Positions 1 to 7,692 of a stretch of 19,826 nt of DNA are shown one piece after another (position 1 is the first letter of the stretch; the number at the start of each line of letters is the position of its first letter). The notes under the pieces were generated by a model. That model ran no database searches and was not told the DNA's origin. It saw only the letters and a program-made list of their open reading frames with translations. The stretch covers positions 1-19,826 of the forward strand of contig JANQRM010000204.1 in the NCBI GenBank assembly GCA_028284565.1, written 5' to 3'. The position numbers and the translations under genes are program-made. The DNA comes from Anaerolineae bacterium (GTDB lineage Bacteria > Chloroflexota > Anaerolineae > Aggregatilineales > Phototrophicaceae).

Positions 1-961
1 CAATGCGATTAGAGATGCAGGATAAGGTGACATATTGGTCAATGGATTCAAAGTTGTCGCGTAGTTCTGCCAGTGATAAATCAAGAGGTTCTTCGATCAA
101 GCCAGAGACTTGCAATCGCCACGTTTCTTCTTCGATGACGGGTGGACGGGTGCTGATGTCAATACGGTAGTGGTCATCGAGTGGTGTGTATTCAAGACGT
201 GTGCCGGGTGCGGGTTTTAAGGTGGCATCCGCATTGGGTAATTTGCCATCCATTGGCACATCGGCAACATCATCGCCTGCAATTTGGGGTGAGGGTGTGG
301 AGGTATCCTCTTGTCCTAAGATAGCCCCTAATCCAGCCCCAATCACGGTTAAGGTTGCGGTTGCGCCACCGACACGGACGAGGAATTGGCGACGGTCTAG
401 TGCTTGGGCTTCAGCATCAACTTTACCGTCGGCAGATGCTGTGACGAAGAGGTCATCATAAACCCAGTGAATAGCCATCCCCCATGCAAAGAAGAGAATG
501 GCTGACCAGATAACGCTCAAGAAGGGGTCGGCAGTTGCGGTGACACCAACTGCAACTTGGAAGCTGATGACAATCAGTGGGAAGCCGACGAGGACACCCA
601 GCAAGAGACCCGGATTGCGTCCCAAGCGTTGGGGGTTCTCCATGCGGTTCATTATAAAGAAGAAAACGGCTCCCGCGACAATGCCAATGGTCAAGAAGAG
701 ACCGAGTGCCATGAGTTGTTCAGCAAGTTTGGCTGTGGAGGAGGTTTCACCGAGATTGAAGGTCGTGATGATGGAAACCATCGTATCAATCCCGAAGGTG
801 ATGAGTCCGCCGGGGAGGTTGCGGGACATAAAATCGAAGACATCGAAAGGTACAAAGGGCAAGCCAGCAACTTGACTGCCTAAGAAAAATATCGCCATCA
901 AAGGCAAGGTCAATAAACCACCGACCAAAGCTCCAACTAAAACATGCGGTTTCTTGTTCAT
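1..961 (-). CDS. Membrane-anchored molybdopterin-dependent oxidoreductase (sulfite oxidase/YedY-type fold), 3' end outside the window
   Basis: ATG lies at 961-959 and the frame stays open for 320 codons to the window edge. Hydrophobic segments sit at about residues 8-28, 83-104, 117-140 and 147-168. A twin-arginine motif RRQFL (190-194) follows, then a fifth hydrophobic stretch (about 197-216) and a soluble domain. The visible domain start includes RIDISTRPPVIEEETWRLQV and ends in VTLSCISNRI, close to the VTLECISN-type motif of the Oxidored_molyb (PF00174) family. That family binds molybdopterin and reduces or oxidises small oxyanions or oxidised residues outside the membrane. The basic loops (105-116 and 169-192) are cytoplasmic if the N terminus is inside, which places the Mo domain outside. 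A weak AGGTG lies about 10 nt before the ATG. The substrate cannot be told, and the presumed Mo-ligand cysteine cannot be placed because the domain is incomplete. Confidence 0.8.
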   Translation of the reverse strand, partial: MNKKPHVLVGALVGGLLTLPLMAIFFLGSQVAGLPFVPFDVFDFMSRNLPGGLITFGIDTMVSIITTFNLGETSSTAKLAEQLMALGLFLTIGIVAGAVFFFIMNRMENPQRLGRNPGLLLGVLVGFPLIVISFQVAVGVTATADPFLSVIWSAILFFAWGMAIHWVYDDLFVTASADGKVDAEAQALDRRQFLVRVGGATATLTVIGAGLGAILGQEDTSTPSPQIAGDDVADVPMDGKLPNADATLKPAPGTRLEYTPLDDHYRIDISTRPPVIEEETWRLQVSGLIEEPLDLSLAELRDNFESIDQYVTLSCISNRI

Positions 962-1076
962 CGTATTACTACACCTATTTCTATACCTACCTATTCATCA
1001 GTGTAGCGTTCTTTTCTTGCTTTCGGATTAATAGAATATGGGAAAATTGGGCGGTCAGGTCTACAATCAGGCGAAA

Positions 1077-1105
1077 TTTGCATTCAAATCTTAAGAATTT
1101 ATAAA
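1077..1105 (+). promoter_or_regulatory. Possible sigma-70-type promoter for the M19 peptidase
   Basis: TTTGCA (1077-1082) and TATAAA (1100-1105) are 17 bp apart. They would place the transcript start about 10-15 nt before the start codon, which fits the lack of a clear ribosome binding site there. Individually the boxes are weak (about 4/6 and 5/6 matches). Confidence 0.3.
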
Positions 1106-1121
1106 ATCAGTTCAGAAATGC

Positions 1122-2192
1122 GTGGTCATGATTGTCGTGGATGCTCATCAAGATATTGCGTGGAATATGACTGCATTTGGTCGAGATTACCGAATGCCCG
1201 TGCTACAAACACGCCAACGTGAGGTTGGGAATCCGTATGGGGTTGCGATGTTGGGCTTGCCCGATGCCTTGTTGGGACGGGTTGCGATTGTCTTCTCGAC
1301 ACTCTTTGCTGAACCTGCGAATTCAACCTTGCCCAAGCTAGGGAACGAATCGTTTTATAACAATTCCAAAGAAGCCTATGACATTGCGATGACTCAGTTG
1401 GATGCCTATAAACGACTGGTGGATGCTGATGAACGGGTGTGCCTGATATTCACGCAACAGGACTTGGATGCGGTGTTAGCAACATGGGATGAAGACCGTC
1501 CCATTGGTGAACGTCAACAGGGCTTGGTTGTCCTGATGGAAGGCGCAGACCCTATTCTTGAGCCGAAGCAATTTGAAGAATGGTACGAACAGGGGGTGCG
1601 GATTGTTGGTCCTGCTTGGGCAGGGACACGCTATTCGGGTGGTACAGGGTACCCCGGTTCATTAACTGCACTGGGTTATGAATTGCTTGAAGTCTTGGCG
1701 AGTTACCATACCATTCTGGATTTGTCACATATGGCAGAGCGTGCTTATCTAGAAGCTCTTGACCGTTATGAGGGTGTAGTCATTGCCAGCCATAGCAATC
1801 CCCGACGCTTCCGTAATTCTGACCGCCACCTGACGGATGAAATGATCCTTCGCCTCGCTGAGCGTGATGGGGTGATTGGCATTGTGCCATATAATCGCTT
1901 TCTTTCTGAATCATGGCTTCCGAAGAACCCGCGCTCGCTAGTTTCTATATCCCTCGTCTTGGATGCAATCGACTATATTTGTCAACTCACGGGGAGTTCG
2001 AGGCATGTGGGGATTGGAAGTGATTTTGATGGCGGGTTTGGTGCAGAGGCTACTCCAGAAGAGTTGGATACAGTGACTGATTTGTGGTCCATTGGCAAAG
2101 GTCTGCAAGCACGCGGTTATCCTGAGGACGATGTATCTGCCATTTTGGGTAGAAATATGCTTCGACAATTGCGCGCGAGTTTACCTATTTAG
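1122..2192 (+). CDS. Peptidase M19 (renal/membrane dipeptidase family)
   Basis: This 356-residue protein belongs to the M19 amidohydrolase-fold dipeptidases, which cleave dipeptides (often with D-residues) at a binuclear zinc site. The expected ligands are all visible: DAHQD (H9, D11), LMEGADP (E140, bridging), LSHMAE (H203), SHSNP (H224) and GSDFDGG (D301). R235, eleven residues after H224, matches the substrate-binding arginine of human DPEP1. No signal peptide is present, so it should be cytoplasmic. Start choice is GTG 1122 or ATG 1128; an in-frame stop at 1092-1094 bars longer versions. No good Shine-Dalgarno is seen, so translation may be nearly leaderless. The gene diverges from the molybdoenzyme gene and no operon partner is obvious. 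Family assignment is firm; the substrate is unknown. Confidence 0.93.
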   Translation: MVMIVVDAHQDIAWNMTAFGRDYRMPVLQTRQREVGNPYGVAMLGLPDALLGRVAIVFSTLFAEPANSTLPKLGNESFYNNSKEAYDIAMTQLDAYKRLVDADERVCLIFTQQDLDAVLATWDEDRPIGERQQGLVVLMEGADPILEPKQFEEWYEQGVRIVGPAWAGTRYSGGTGYPGSLTALGYELLEVLASYHTILDLSHMAERAYLEALDRYEGVVIASHSNPRRFRNSDRHLTDEMILRLAERDGVIGIVPYNRFLSESWLPKNPRSLVSISLVLDAIDYICQLTGSSRHVGIGSDFDGGFGAEATPEELDTVTDLWSIGKGLQARGYPEDDVSAILGRNMLRQLRASLPI

Positions 2193-2415
2193 GTTATTAG
2201 TGATCAGTTGTTGGTTTTTAGTGCATTGCGAGTGCAATGATGGTGAGTGATTATCAATTGAAATTTAACAGCTGGAAGTCTTCTCGAATTCCTGAGGTTT
2301 TCGAGCATTATCAGCTTCGAGTTTATTAATGATAATGTGTGCAAATTACCAAATGTTTAGGGAGCAATTCGTTTGTCTGCCACTACATCTCGAAGGTCAC
2401 AATTAGGTTCTTGAT

Positions 2416-2931
2416 ATGGGACGTTTTGCACAGGTTGGGATTGCGATTGGCGCGTTGGGGATTGTGATTGCCTTGATGGGCTTATTCCCAACAGTTACTG
2501 GGGCACCCCCAACTCCCGGTATCGGTATTGTACAGGTGATGATGCTCTTGTTTGGACATGCGCTCTTGATTATTGGTGCCTTGGTGTATGCCAAGTTCAC
2601 CTTCTATCTTGGTGTGTCTTCTACACTTGCTCAGCAGATTGGGATTCGGTTGGCATTGACGGGAATCGTTTTCGCGGCATTGGCAGGCTTGGCGGACATC
2701 TTTGGCTTTGGAACACATCTTCGTACTGATGACTCCGATATTTTCTTTGGTTCATGGCAGGCGTTTGGTTTGCTGGCTAGTTTTGGATTGTCTTCTATTG
2801 GGGTGATGGTTTATGTGGTGGCTGGTGTCTTCCAGGCGAGTCGCACACAAGACGATACGCTCCCTGCTCGCCCTTCACTTGAGGCATTTATGTTGGAGGA
2901 TGAAGACGACGACCCTTCCCCAAACGATTAG
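2416..2931 (+). CDS. Uncharacterised four-helix membrane protein with acidic tail
   Basis: A 171-residue protein I do not recognise. Four hydrophobic segments are visible: about 5-27, 37-60 (VQVMMLLFGHALLIIGALVY), 74-96 and 113-140. A hydrophilic C terminus of about 30 residues ends in an acidic run (MLEDEDDDPSPND). A helix-dense, glycine-rich make-up and a small size suggest an integral inner-membrane protein with its tail in the cytoplasm. A weak AGG sits about 7 nt before the ATG. It lies 223 bp after the M19 gene, in the same direction, with a gap that contains only a short CATTGC/GCAATG dyad near 2224-2239 and no T-tract terminator, so read-through from upstream is possible. No function can be assigned. 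Confidence 0.75.
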   Translation: MGRFAQVGIAIGALGIVIALMGLFPTVTGAPPTPGIGIVQVMMLLFGHALLIIGALVYAKFTFYLGVSSTLAQQIGIRLALTGIVFAALAGLADIFGFGTHLRTDDSDIFFGSWQAFGLLASFGLSSIGVMVYVVAGVFQASRTQDDTLPARPSLEAFMLEDEDDDPSPND

Positions 2932-3053
2932 CCCTCTCATCTTCTCTTAAATTTCACCTTATGTACCGCTAAAAAACGATTAAGTTTCATCTCATTCACT
3001 TTCCATATATTGATTGTCGAAGCGCGTAACCTGCTATTTAGGGGGAGGCTCGT

Positions 3054-3128
3054 ATGTCATGTCTAATGAGCAAGTTGCGTTTCATGCGTCTATCAATCTT
3101 CCACGAAAGGAACTTGTTCAATGCGTAA
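3054..3128 (+). CDS. Candidate 24-codon leader ORF overlapping the fasciclin gene start
   Basis: ATG 3054 follows a very strong Shine-Dalgarno (GGGGGAGG, 3041-3048) with 5-nt spacing, better than that of the large gene behind it. The ORF runs MSCLMSKLRFMRLSIF... and stops with TAA at 3126-3128, 8 nt inside the FAS1 gene in another frame. The large gene's own site (AAGGA, about 9 nt before ATG 3121) lies inside this ORF, so translation of the short ORF would control its access. The peptide resembles nothing known. It could be a leader peptide for translational coupling or a chance ORF. Confidence 0.4.
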   Translation: MSCLMSKLRFMRLSIFHERNLFNA

Positions 3129-4830
3129 ACTTTCCGTTCTATTTACTGTGTTGGCACTTATCGTGCTAACGATTGTGCCATTACAAGCACAAGATCAAAC
3201 GATTGCCGATATTGTCGTGGCTTCTGCTAGTGCAGACGAAGCCGAATTCACGATCCTATTAGCCGCTGTTTCCGCCGCTGACCCCGGCATCTTGGAAGCC
3301 CTCAGCAATCCAGATGCTGACTTAACTGTGTTTGCACCTACCGATGCCGCTTTTGTCGCCTTGCTTGAAGGACTCGGCATGTCTGCTGAAGATGTTTTGG
3401 CAAATACCGACTTGTTGAACGCCACACTCCAATATCATGTTCTTGATGGGGCTGTATTCGCAGAAACCGTTGTGACACTTGACGGTGCATCTGTTCCCAC
3501 ACTCCAAGGTGAAGAACTGACCATTACTGTCAATGATGATGGCGTTTTCTTGAATGATACCGTCCAAGTCGTCCAAACCGATATTGCAGCCAGCAATGGT
3601 GTGATCCATGTGATTGATGCAGTTCTCGTTCCTGAAGCTGTCACGATGATGCTTGGTGATGACATGATGGGCGACGACATGATGATGGATAGCGTTCATA
3701 TTCGTGTTGCGCACTTCTCACCCGATGCACCTGCTGTTGATGTGTATGTGAATGGTGAAATTAGTGCAGTGCAAGGTTTGGAATTCCCAAGCATCACCGA
3801 CTGGATTGAACTCGAACCCGGAACGTACAATGTTGCTGTTGCTCCTGCTGGCACATCCATTGACGATGCTGTGATTGGTCCTGCAGACTTTGACTTGCCC
3901 TCTGGCGCATGGATTACCGTCGCCGCGATTGGCTCAGTTGAAGGTGGCACCTTAAGTCCGGCAGTCTTGGTAGAAGATTTTGAAGACCTTGGCGAAAGTG
4001 ATGCCCGCGTGAATGTATTCCACGCCATTGAAGGCGCACCAGCTGTTGATGTCCTCGCTGGTGGCAATCCCGTGATTACCCAATTGGGCTACCCCGGCAC
4101 ACTCGGTAACAATGACGGATTATTCTCCATTGATGTTCCAGCTGGGAGCTATGACTTGAGCGTGGTTGCATCTGGCACAACAACCGAAATCCTCGACCTG
4201 TCTGGCACGGAATTGTCCGCGAATACGATTTACTTCGTTGCCGCTGTCGGCACACCAGATGCTCCACAAGTTGCCCTCGCCGCGACCCATTTGGATGACA
4301 TGATGGGTGACGATATGATGGACGACAACATGGACGATATGGATGATGACATGATGATGAGTGATACGATTGCTGACATCGTGGTTGCCTCTGCTGGCGC
4401 AGACGACGCTGAATTCACCATCCTCTTAGCTGCTGTTTCCGCCGCTGACCCCACCATCCTCGAAGCTCTGAGCAATCCTGATGCTGACCTGACTGTGTTT
4501 GCTCCCACCGATGCCGCTTTCGTTGCACTCTTAGGTGACCTCGGCTTGGAAGCTGGCGACTTGTTGGCGGCGACGGAAGTTGTGGACACTACCCTGCTTT
4601 ACCATGTGATTGAAGGTGCTGTATTTGCAGAAACCGTTGTGACACTTGATGGCGCATCCGTCCCGACCTTGCAAGGTGAAGAAATCAGCATCACAGTGAA
4701 TGATGAAGGTGTATTCTTGAACGAAACCGTTCAAGTTATCCAAACCGACATCGAAGCGAGTAATGGTGTGATCCATGTGATTGATGCAGTTCTCGTTCCG
4801 CAAGCAACTCTGGACTTGCTCGGTGGCTAA
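3121..4830 (+). CDS. Secreted FAS1 (fasciclin)-DUF4397-FAS1 protein
   Basis: 569 residues. A Sec signal peptide (MRKLSVLFTVLALIVL...LQAQ) is followed by FAS1 domain 1 (about 27-175), an Asp/Met linker (180-190), a DUF4397 double beta-domain region (about 191-390; VAHFSPDAPAVDVYVNG and a second unit VFHAIEGAPAVDV), a longer Asp/Met linker (392-414) and FAS1 domain 2 (about 416-569). FAS1 hallmarks (TVFAPTDAAF, YHV, GVIHVIDAVL) occur in both copies. FAS1 domains mediate adhesion at cell surfaces and in matrices; DUF4397 is a common partner in secreted proteins. No C-terminal anchor is visible, so it is probably released or held by protein contacts. The two FAS1 copies align without gaps at about 83% identity (24 differences in 145 residues by my count), so the duplication is recent or homogenised. 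AAGGA lies about 9 nt before the ATG. Confidence 0.93.
   Translation: MRKLSVLFTVLALIVLTIVPLQAQDQTIADIVVASASADEAEFTILLAAVSAADPGILEALSNPDADLTVFAPTDAAFVALLEGLGMSAEDVLANTDLLNATLQYHVLDGAVFAETVVTLDGASVPTLQGEELTITVNDDGVFLNDTVQVVQTDIAASNGVIHVIDAVLVPEAVTMMLGDDMMGDDMMMDSVHIRVAHFSPDAPAVDVYVNGEISAVQGLEFPSITDWIELEPGTYNVAVAPAGTSIDDAVIGPADFDLPSGAWITVAAIGSVEGGTLSPAVLVEDFEDLGESDARVNVFHAIEGAPAVDVLAGGNPVITQLGYPGTLGNNDGLFSIDVPAGSYDLSVVASGTTTEILDLSGTELSANTIYFVAAVGTPDAPQVALAATHLDDMMGDDMMDDNMDDMDDDMMMSDTIADIVVASAGADDAEFTILLAAVSAADPTILEALSNPDADLTVFAPTDAAFVALLGDLGLEAGDLLAATEVVDTTLLYHVIEGAVFAETVVTLDGASVPTLQGEEISITVNDEGVFLNETVQVIQTDIEASNGVIHVIDAVLVPQATLDLLGG
3199..3632 (+). repeat. Intragenic FAS1 repeat, copy 1
   Basis: Encodes FAS1 domain 1. 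It has exactly the same length (434 nt) as copy 2 at 4366-4799, with no indel needed. Its last 38 nt (3595-3632) are identical to 4762-4799. Confidence 0.85.
4366..4799 (+). repeat. Intragenic FAS1 repeat, copy 2
   Basis: Encodes FAS1 domain 2. It is a direct repeat of 3199-3632, spaced about 1.17 kb from it. Differences cluster in the middle of the domain (codons around LLEGLGMSAEDVL versus LLGDLGLEAGDLL), while both ends are nearly unchanged. Confidence 0.85.
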
Positions 4831-4858
4831 TTCAGCAACTCGATTAAGTTAAGCAAAT

Positions 4859-4885
4859 GAGTGGCTCTTATGGGTCGCTCTTTTT
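4859..4885 (+). terminator. Intrinsic terminator of the FAS1 gene
   Basis: A 9-bp stem (4859-4867 with 4872-4880, three or so G-U pairs), a TTAT loop (4868-4871) and T5 (4881-4885), 29 nt after the FAS1 stop. The loop also holds the stop codon of the convergent mobA gene. There is no T-run on the minus side, so it appears to work in one direction. Confidence 0.75.
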
Positions 4886-5470
4886 GATTCCGGATTGAGC
4901 ATCGGCGAGCTGATCTGGGGTATTGAGATTGGTAAAGGAACGTCCGTCAGGGTCAATCGCTTGGTAGTCGGATTCATCCAGATAGCGAATCTTGACCGAC
5001 TCATAAAAGCCGATGACCTTGAGCCGATTGGCATCGAGTTTTTCGCGTATATAGGGTAAGCAGGTCTTTTTGTAGAGCGCATGGAGTCCCTGTGGATAAC
5101 CGTCTATACGCGGGACAACGACATCATGGTCTGTGCAAAGATTTAACATCAATAGCAAAACGTCAGGATTTACAAAGGGCATGTCGCAAGCGATGACGAG
5201 AGTGTAATCGGATGGGTTTTCATGAATGGCAGTATATATCCCCCCTAATGCGCCTTTATCGGACAGAATATCACTGACCACACGTAAGCCGAGATGCATG
5301 TAATCGTCGGGTCGGTTGGTGCCGATGAAGGTTTCGGTTTGTCCTAAGTCGGCAGTACGCGAGATGACATGCTCTATAAGTGGTTTGCCATCGAGTTCAA
5401 CAAAGGACTTATCTTGTCCCATACGGGAGCTTTTGCCACCTGCCAATATTGCAATTGAGAAATCAAGCAT
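4868..5470 (-). CDS. mobA: Molybdenum cofactor guanylyltransferase MobA
   Basis: 200 residues with ATG at 5470. MobA transfers GMP from GTP to Mo-molybdopterin, giving the guanine dinucleotide cofactor used by formate dehydrogenases and other DMSO-reductase-family enzymes. The N-terminal nucleotide-binding signature LAGGKSSRMGQDK (9-21) is intact. SDKGALGGI (70-78) and ACDMPF with the metal-binding D96 also match the family. Longer in-frame starts exist inside fdhF (to 5551), but they add residues before the Rossmann start that the family lacks. Only one base separates the fdhF stop (TAA 5474-5472) from this ATG, with no clear Shine-Dalgarno, which points to translational coupling. Pairing with fdhF is logical because that enzyme needs the MGD cofactor. 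Cytoplasmic. Confidence 0.93.
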   Translation of the reverse strand: MLDFSIAILAGGKSSRMGQDKSFVELDGKPLIEHVISRTADLGQTETFIGTNRPDDYMHLGLRVVSDILSDKGALGGIYTAIHENPSDYTLVIACDMPFVNPDVLLLMLNLCTDHDVVVPRIDGYPQGLHALYKKTCLPYIREKLDANRLKVIGFYESVKIRYLDESDYQAIDPDGRSFTNLNTPDQLADAQSGIKKSDP

Positions 5471-5471
5471 C

Positions 5472-7631
5472 TTAGTGAATGAACTGAGTCGGGTCTTTGA
5501 TGGCTCCACGTTCATCGAGTGGGATATCTGCACCGTCGCGGAGTGGTGCATCGCTTTTCTCTAGCTTGACCGCCGCCATCTTGAAATCGGGAATTTTGGC
5601 TTTGGGATCCATCTTATCGAGTGTGAGCAGGTTCGCCGCCGCCTCGACAAAGTGGAAAGGCAAGAATACCGTTCCCACTGGGGAGCGTCCGGTTACCATC
5701 ACCCGACAGACCACACTTCCACGGCGTGATGTCACTTGTACCCAATCGCCAGAAACCAATTGTAGATTATGGGCATCGTCGGGGTGCATCTCGATAATCG
5801 GTTCGGGGAAGGCTTCTTCCAGTTTGGAGCGACGGGTCATCGTCCCTCCATGCCAATGAAATAGCACACGCCCTGTTGTCAGATGATAAGGATAGTCATC
5901 ATCGGGTAGTTCACTATCTGTTCCATATTCCAATGCCCAGAATTTGCCTTTACCACGCGGAAACCCATCTTCAAAGAGATAGGGTGTGCCGGGATGATCG
6001 AGTGAGGGACAGGGCCAATGAACACCGCCTTCTCGGTCAATACGCTCGTAGGTGATGCCATAGAAATCTGGTGTCACGGCGCGCATCTCTTCCCAAATTT
6101 CCTCAGCATCAGCGTAATCAAAGCCTGCACTGGTGGTAAAACCGAGTTTGGCTTCCATGCGTTTTGCCCATTCACACATGATTTGCCAATCGGGAAGAGA
6201 CTCTCCGACTTGGGGCAAGGCTTGCCGGACACGCTGAATGCGTCGGTCACTGTTGGTAAATGTGCCATCTTTCTCCGCAAAACTCGCAGAGGGCAAAATT
6301 ACATCTGCCATCTCGCCTGTTTCATTGATGAAAATGTCGATGCAGACGAGTAAATCGAGGGCTTCAATCGCGTGTTGGGCGTGGGACAAATTCGGTTCGC
6401 TCATCATTGGATTTTCCCCCATGACAATCATCGCCCGAATGTTGCCTGTCAATGCCCCATCCACCATCTCGGTGACAGTCAGTCCAGGGTCGGGAGACAA
6501 TGATGTGTGCCATGCCTGCTCGAATTTCGCTTGAGTTTCAGGGTCATTAACCTTTTGATAGGCAGTGTAGACGTTCGGCAGTCCACCACTGTCGGAGCAA
6601 CCTTGTACGTTGTTCTGACCACGAAGCGGGTTGAGTCCTGTGCCTGCTTTGCCGACGTGTCCAGTCATGAGCGCAAGGTTGGTCAAGGAGAGCGCATTGT
6701 CCGTACCATGCACGCTCTGGCTGATGCCCATGCCCCAATAAAATGCCGCGCGTTCTGCTGTGCCATACATCCGTGCCGCTTTGCGAATATCTTCTGCCGG
6801 AACACCACTGATTTCTTCTGCCCATTCTGGGGTACAGTGTTCAAGGGATTCGATATATTCATCGAAGTCTTCCGTGCGGTCTTTTATGAAGTCCTTGTTA
6901 TATAAACTTTCGGTGACAATCACATGCGCCATTGCCTGGAAGACTGCGACATCGGTTCCCGGTTTTTGCCTGAGCCAGAGGGTCGCAAAGTCGGTCAGTT
7001 CAATCTGACGGGGGTCGATGACAATGAGTTTCGCACTATTTTGACGAACCGCCTTCTTGAGAAAGAGGCTAATTACGGGATGGGTTTCAGTGGTGTTGCT
7101 TCCAGTGACAATGAAGGTGTCGAGATTTTCCATCTCGGCAATGCTATTGCTCATCGCGCTGGAGCCAATCGCCAATTGCAAACCCGTCACACTGCCAGCA
7201 TGACAGAGGCGCGCACAGTGATCAACGTTGTTCGTTTTGAGGACAGCGCGTACAAATTTCTGGAAGACGTAGTTGTCTTCGTTAGTAGCTTTGGCACAAG
7301 CGTAGGTCGCTACACTATCGCCACCACTTTCTTGGACGATGGTCGCCAATTTGTCGGTGATAAAGTTTAGGGCTTCGTCCCATGTTGCCTCGCGGAAATT
7401 GCCTCGCTCGCCATCCCGAATCAGGGGTTTGGTTAAGCGTTTAGGATGGGTAGCAAAATCTAAACCAAAGCGACCCTTCACACAGAGATTGCCGTAATTG
7501 GGTGCGGAATCAAAGGGGGCTTCCACGCGATAGATGCGGTCAGATTGCACATGCAAATTCATCTGACAACCAACTCCACAATAGGGGCAGGTCGTGCGAA
7601 CAACACGGTCTGGGGCAATGGTGGAAACCAT
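5472..7631 (-). CDS. fdhF: Formate dehydrogenase catalytic (alpha) subunit, FdhF type, Cys form
   Basis: 719 residues from the ATG at 7631. Oxidises formate to CO2 at a Mo/W-bis-MGD centre. The N terminus holds one [4Fe-4S] site (C15, C18, C22, C50: TCPYCGVGC and NLCVKG). C143-H144 in CARLCHAGSV aligns with E. coli FdhF Sec140-His141, so this is the cysteine, not selenocysteine, form. GLNPLRGQNNVQG (R337, cf. E. coli R333) is the formate dehydrogenase hallmark. FINETGEMADVILP and a C-terminal molybdopterin-binding domain complete the fold. Length matches E. coli FdhF (715). There is no N-terminal NuoG-like ferredoxin extension or Tat signal, so it is cytoplasmic and needs an electron partner encoded elsewhere. 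Start: an ATG at 7655 would add eight residues but lies almost on the predicted transcript start; ATG 7631 has GGAG 11 nt upstream. Confidence 0.93.
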   Translation of the reverse strand: MVSTIAPDRVVRTTCPYCGVGCQMNLHVQSDRIYRVEAPFDSAPNYGNLCVKGRFGLDFATHPKRLTKPLIRDGERGNFREATWDEALNFITDKLATIVQESGGDSVATYACAKATNEDNYVFQKFVRAVLKTNNVDHCARLCHAGSVTGLQLAIGSSAMSNSIAEMENLDTFIVTGSNTTETHPVISLFLKKAVRQNSAKLIVIDPRQIELTDFATLWLRQKPGTDVAVFQAMAHVIVTESLYNKDFIKDRTEDFDEYIESLEHCTPEWAEEISGVPAEDIRKAARMYGTAERAAFYWGMGISQSVHGTDNALSLTNLALMTGHVGKAGTGLNPLRGQNNVQGCSDSGGLPNVYTAYQKVNDPETQAKFEQAWHTSLSPDPGLTVTEMVDGALTGNIRAMIVMGENPMMSEPNLSHAQHAIEALDLLVCIDIFINETGEMADVILPSASFAEKDGTFTNSDRRIQRVRQALPQVGESLPDWQIMCEWAKRMEAKLGFTTSAGFDYADAEEIWEEMRAVTPDFYGITYERIDREGGVHWPCPSLDHPGTPYLFEDGFPRGKGKFWALEYGTDSELPDDDYPYHLTTGRVLFHWHGGTMTRRSKLEEAFPEPIIEMHPDDAHNLQLVSGDWVQVTSRRGSVVCRVMVTGRSPVGTVFLPFHFVEAAANLLTLDKMDPKAKIPDFKMAAVKLEKSDAPLRDGADIPLDERGAIKDPTQFIH

Positions 7632-7656
7632 AGTATTTTTCACTCCAAATCTCATT

Positions 7657-7674
7657 TGCTGTGATTATACAGCA
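7657..7674. promoter_or_regulatory. Inverted repeat over the fdhF -10 box (possible operator)
   Basis: TGCTGT and ACAGCA arms separated by 6 bp cover the -10 box of the fdhF promoter. A regulator bound here would block RNA polymerase. I cannot match it to a named factor; it has a TGTGA half like a CRP/FNR-family site but is not a full match. Confidence 0.35.
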
Positions 7675-7692
7675 TGTGGTCAATAGTGACGA
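7664..7692 (-). promoter_or_regulatory. Sigma-70-type promoter of fdhF-mobA
   Basis: A perfect TATAAT (7669-7664, minus strand) follows TCGTCA (7692-7687; 4/6 match to TTGACA) at 17 bp. Transcription would start near 7657, giving a leader of about 25 nt to ATG 7631. The promoter begins directly at the end of the upstream gene's terminator, so the operon is insulated from it. Confidence 0.55.

Noticed and set aside
498..883. Plus-strand open frames at 186-461, 498-875 and 557-883
   Set aside because: They are shadows of the minus-strand molybdoenzyme, which has clear TM helices and a family motif across the same bases.
3322..3714. Minus-strand open frames inside the FAS1 gene (also 3696-4067 and 4230-4589)
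   Set aside because: Repetitive Ala/Asp-rich coding sequence leaves long stop-free antisense frames. They recur at equivalent places in both FAS1 copies and have no starts with ribosome sites.
3199..4799. Tandem similar blocks as a CRISPR or mobile element
   Set aside because: The two copies are in-frame protein domains far too long and too few for CRISPR, with no transposase or terminal repeats.
6507..7370. Plus-strand open frames across fdhF
   Set aside because: fdhF is continuous with all its cofactor motifs on the minus strand; the opposite frames resemble nothing.
7632..7655. Upstream ATG start for fdhF at 7655
   Set aside because: It lies about 2 nt from the predicted transcript start and has no ribosome site; ATG 7631 has GGAG upstream. 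This is not certain.
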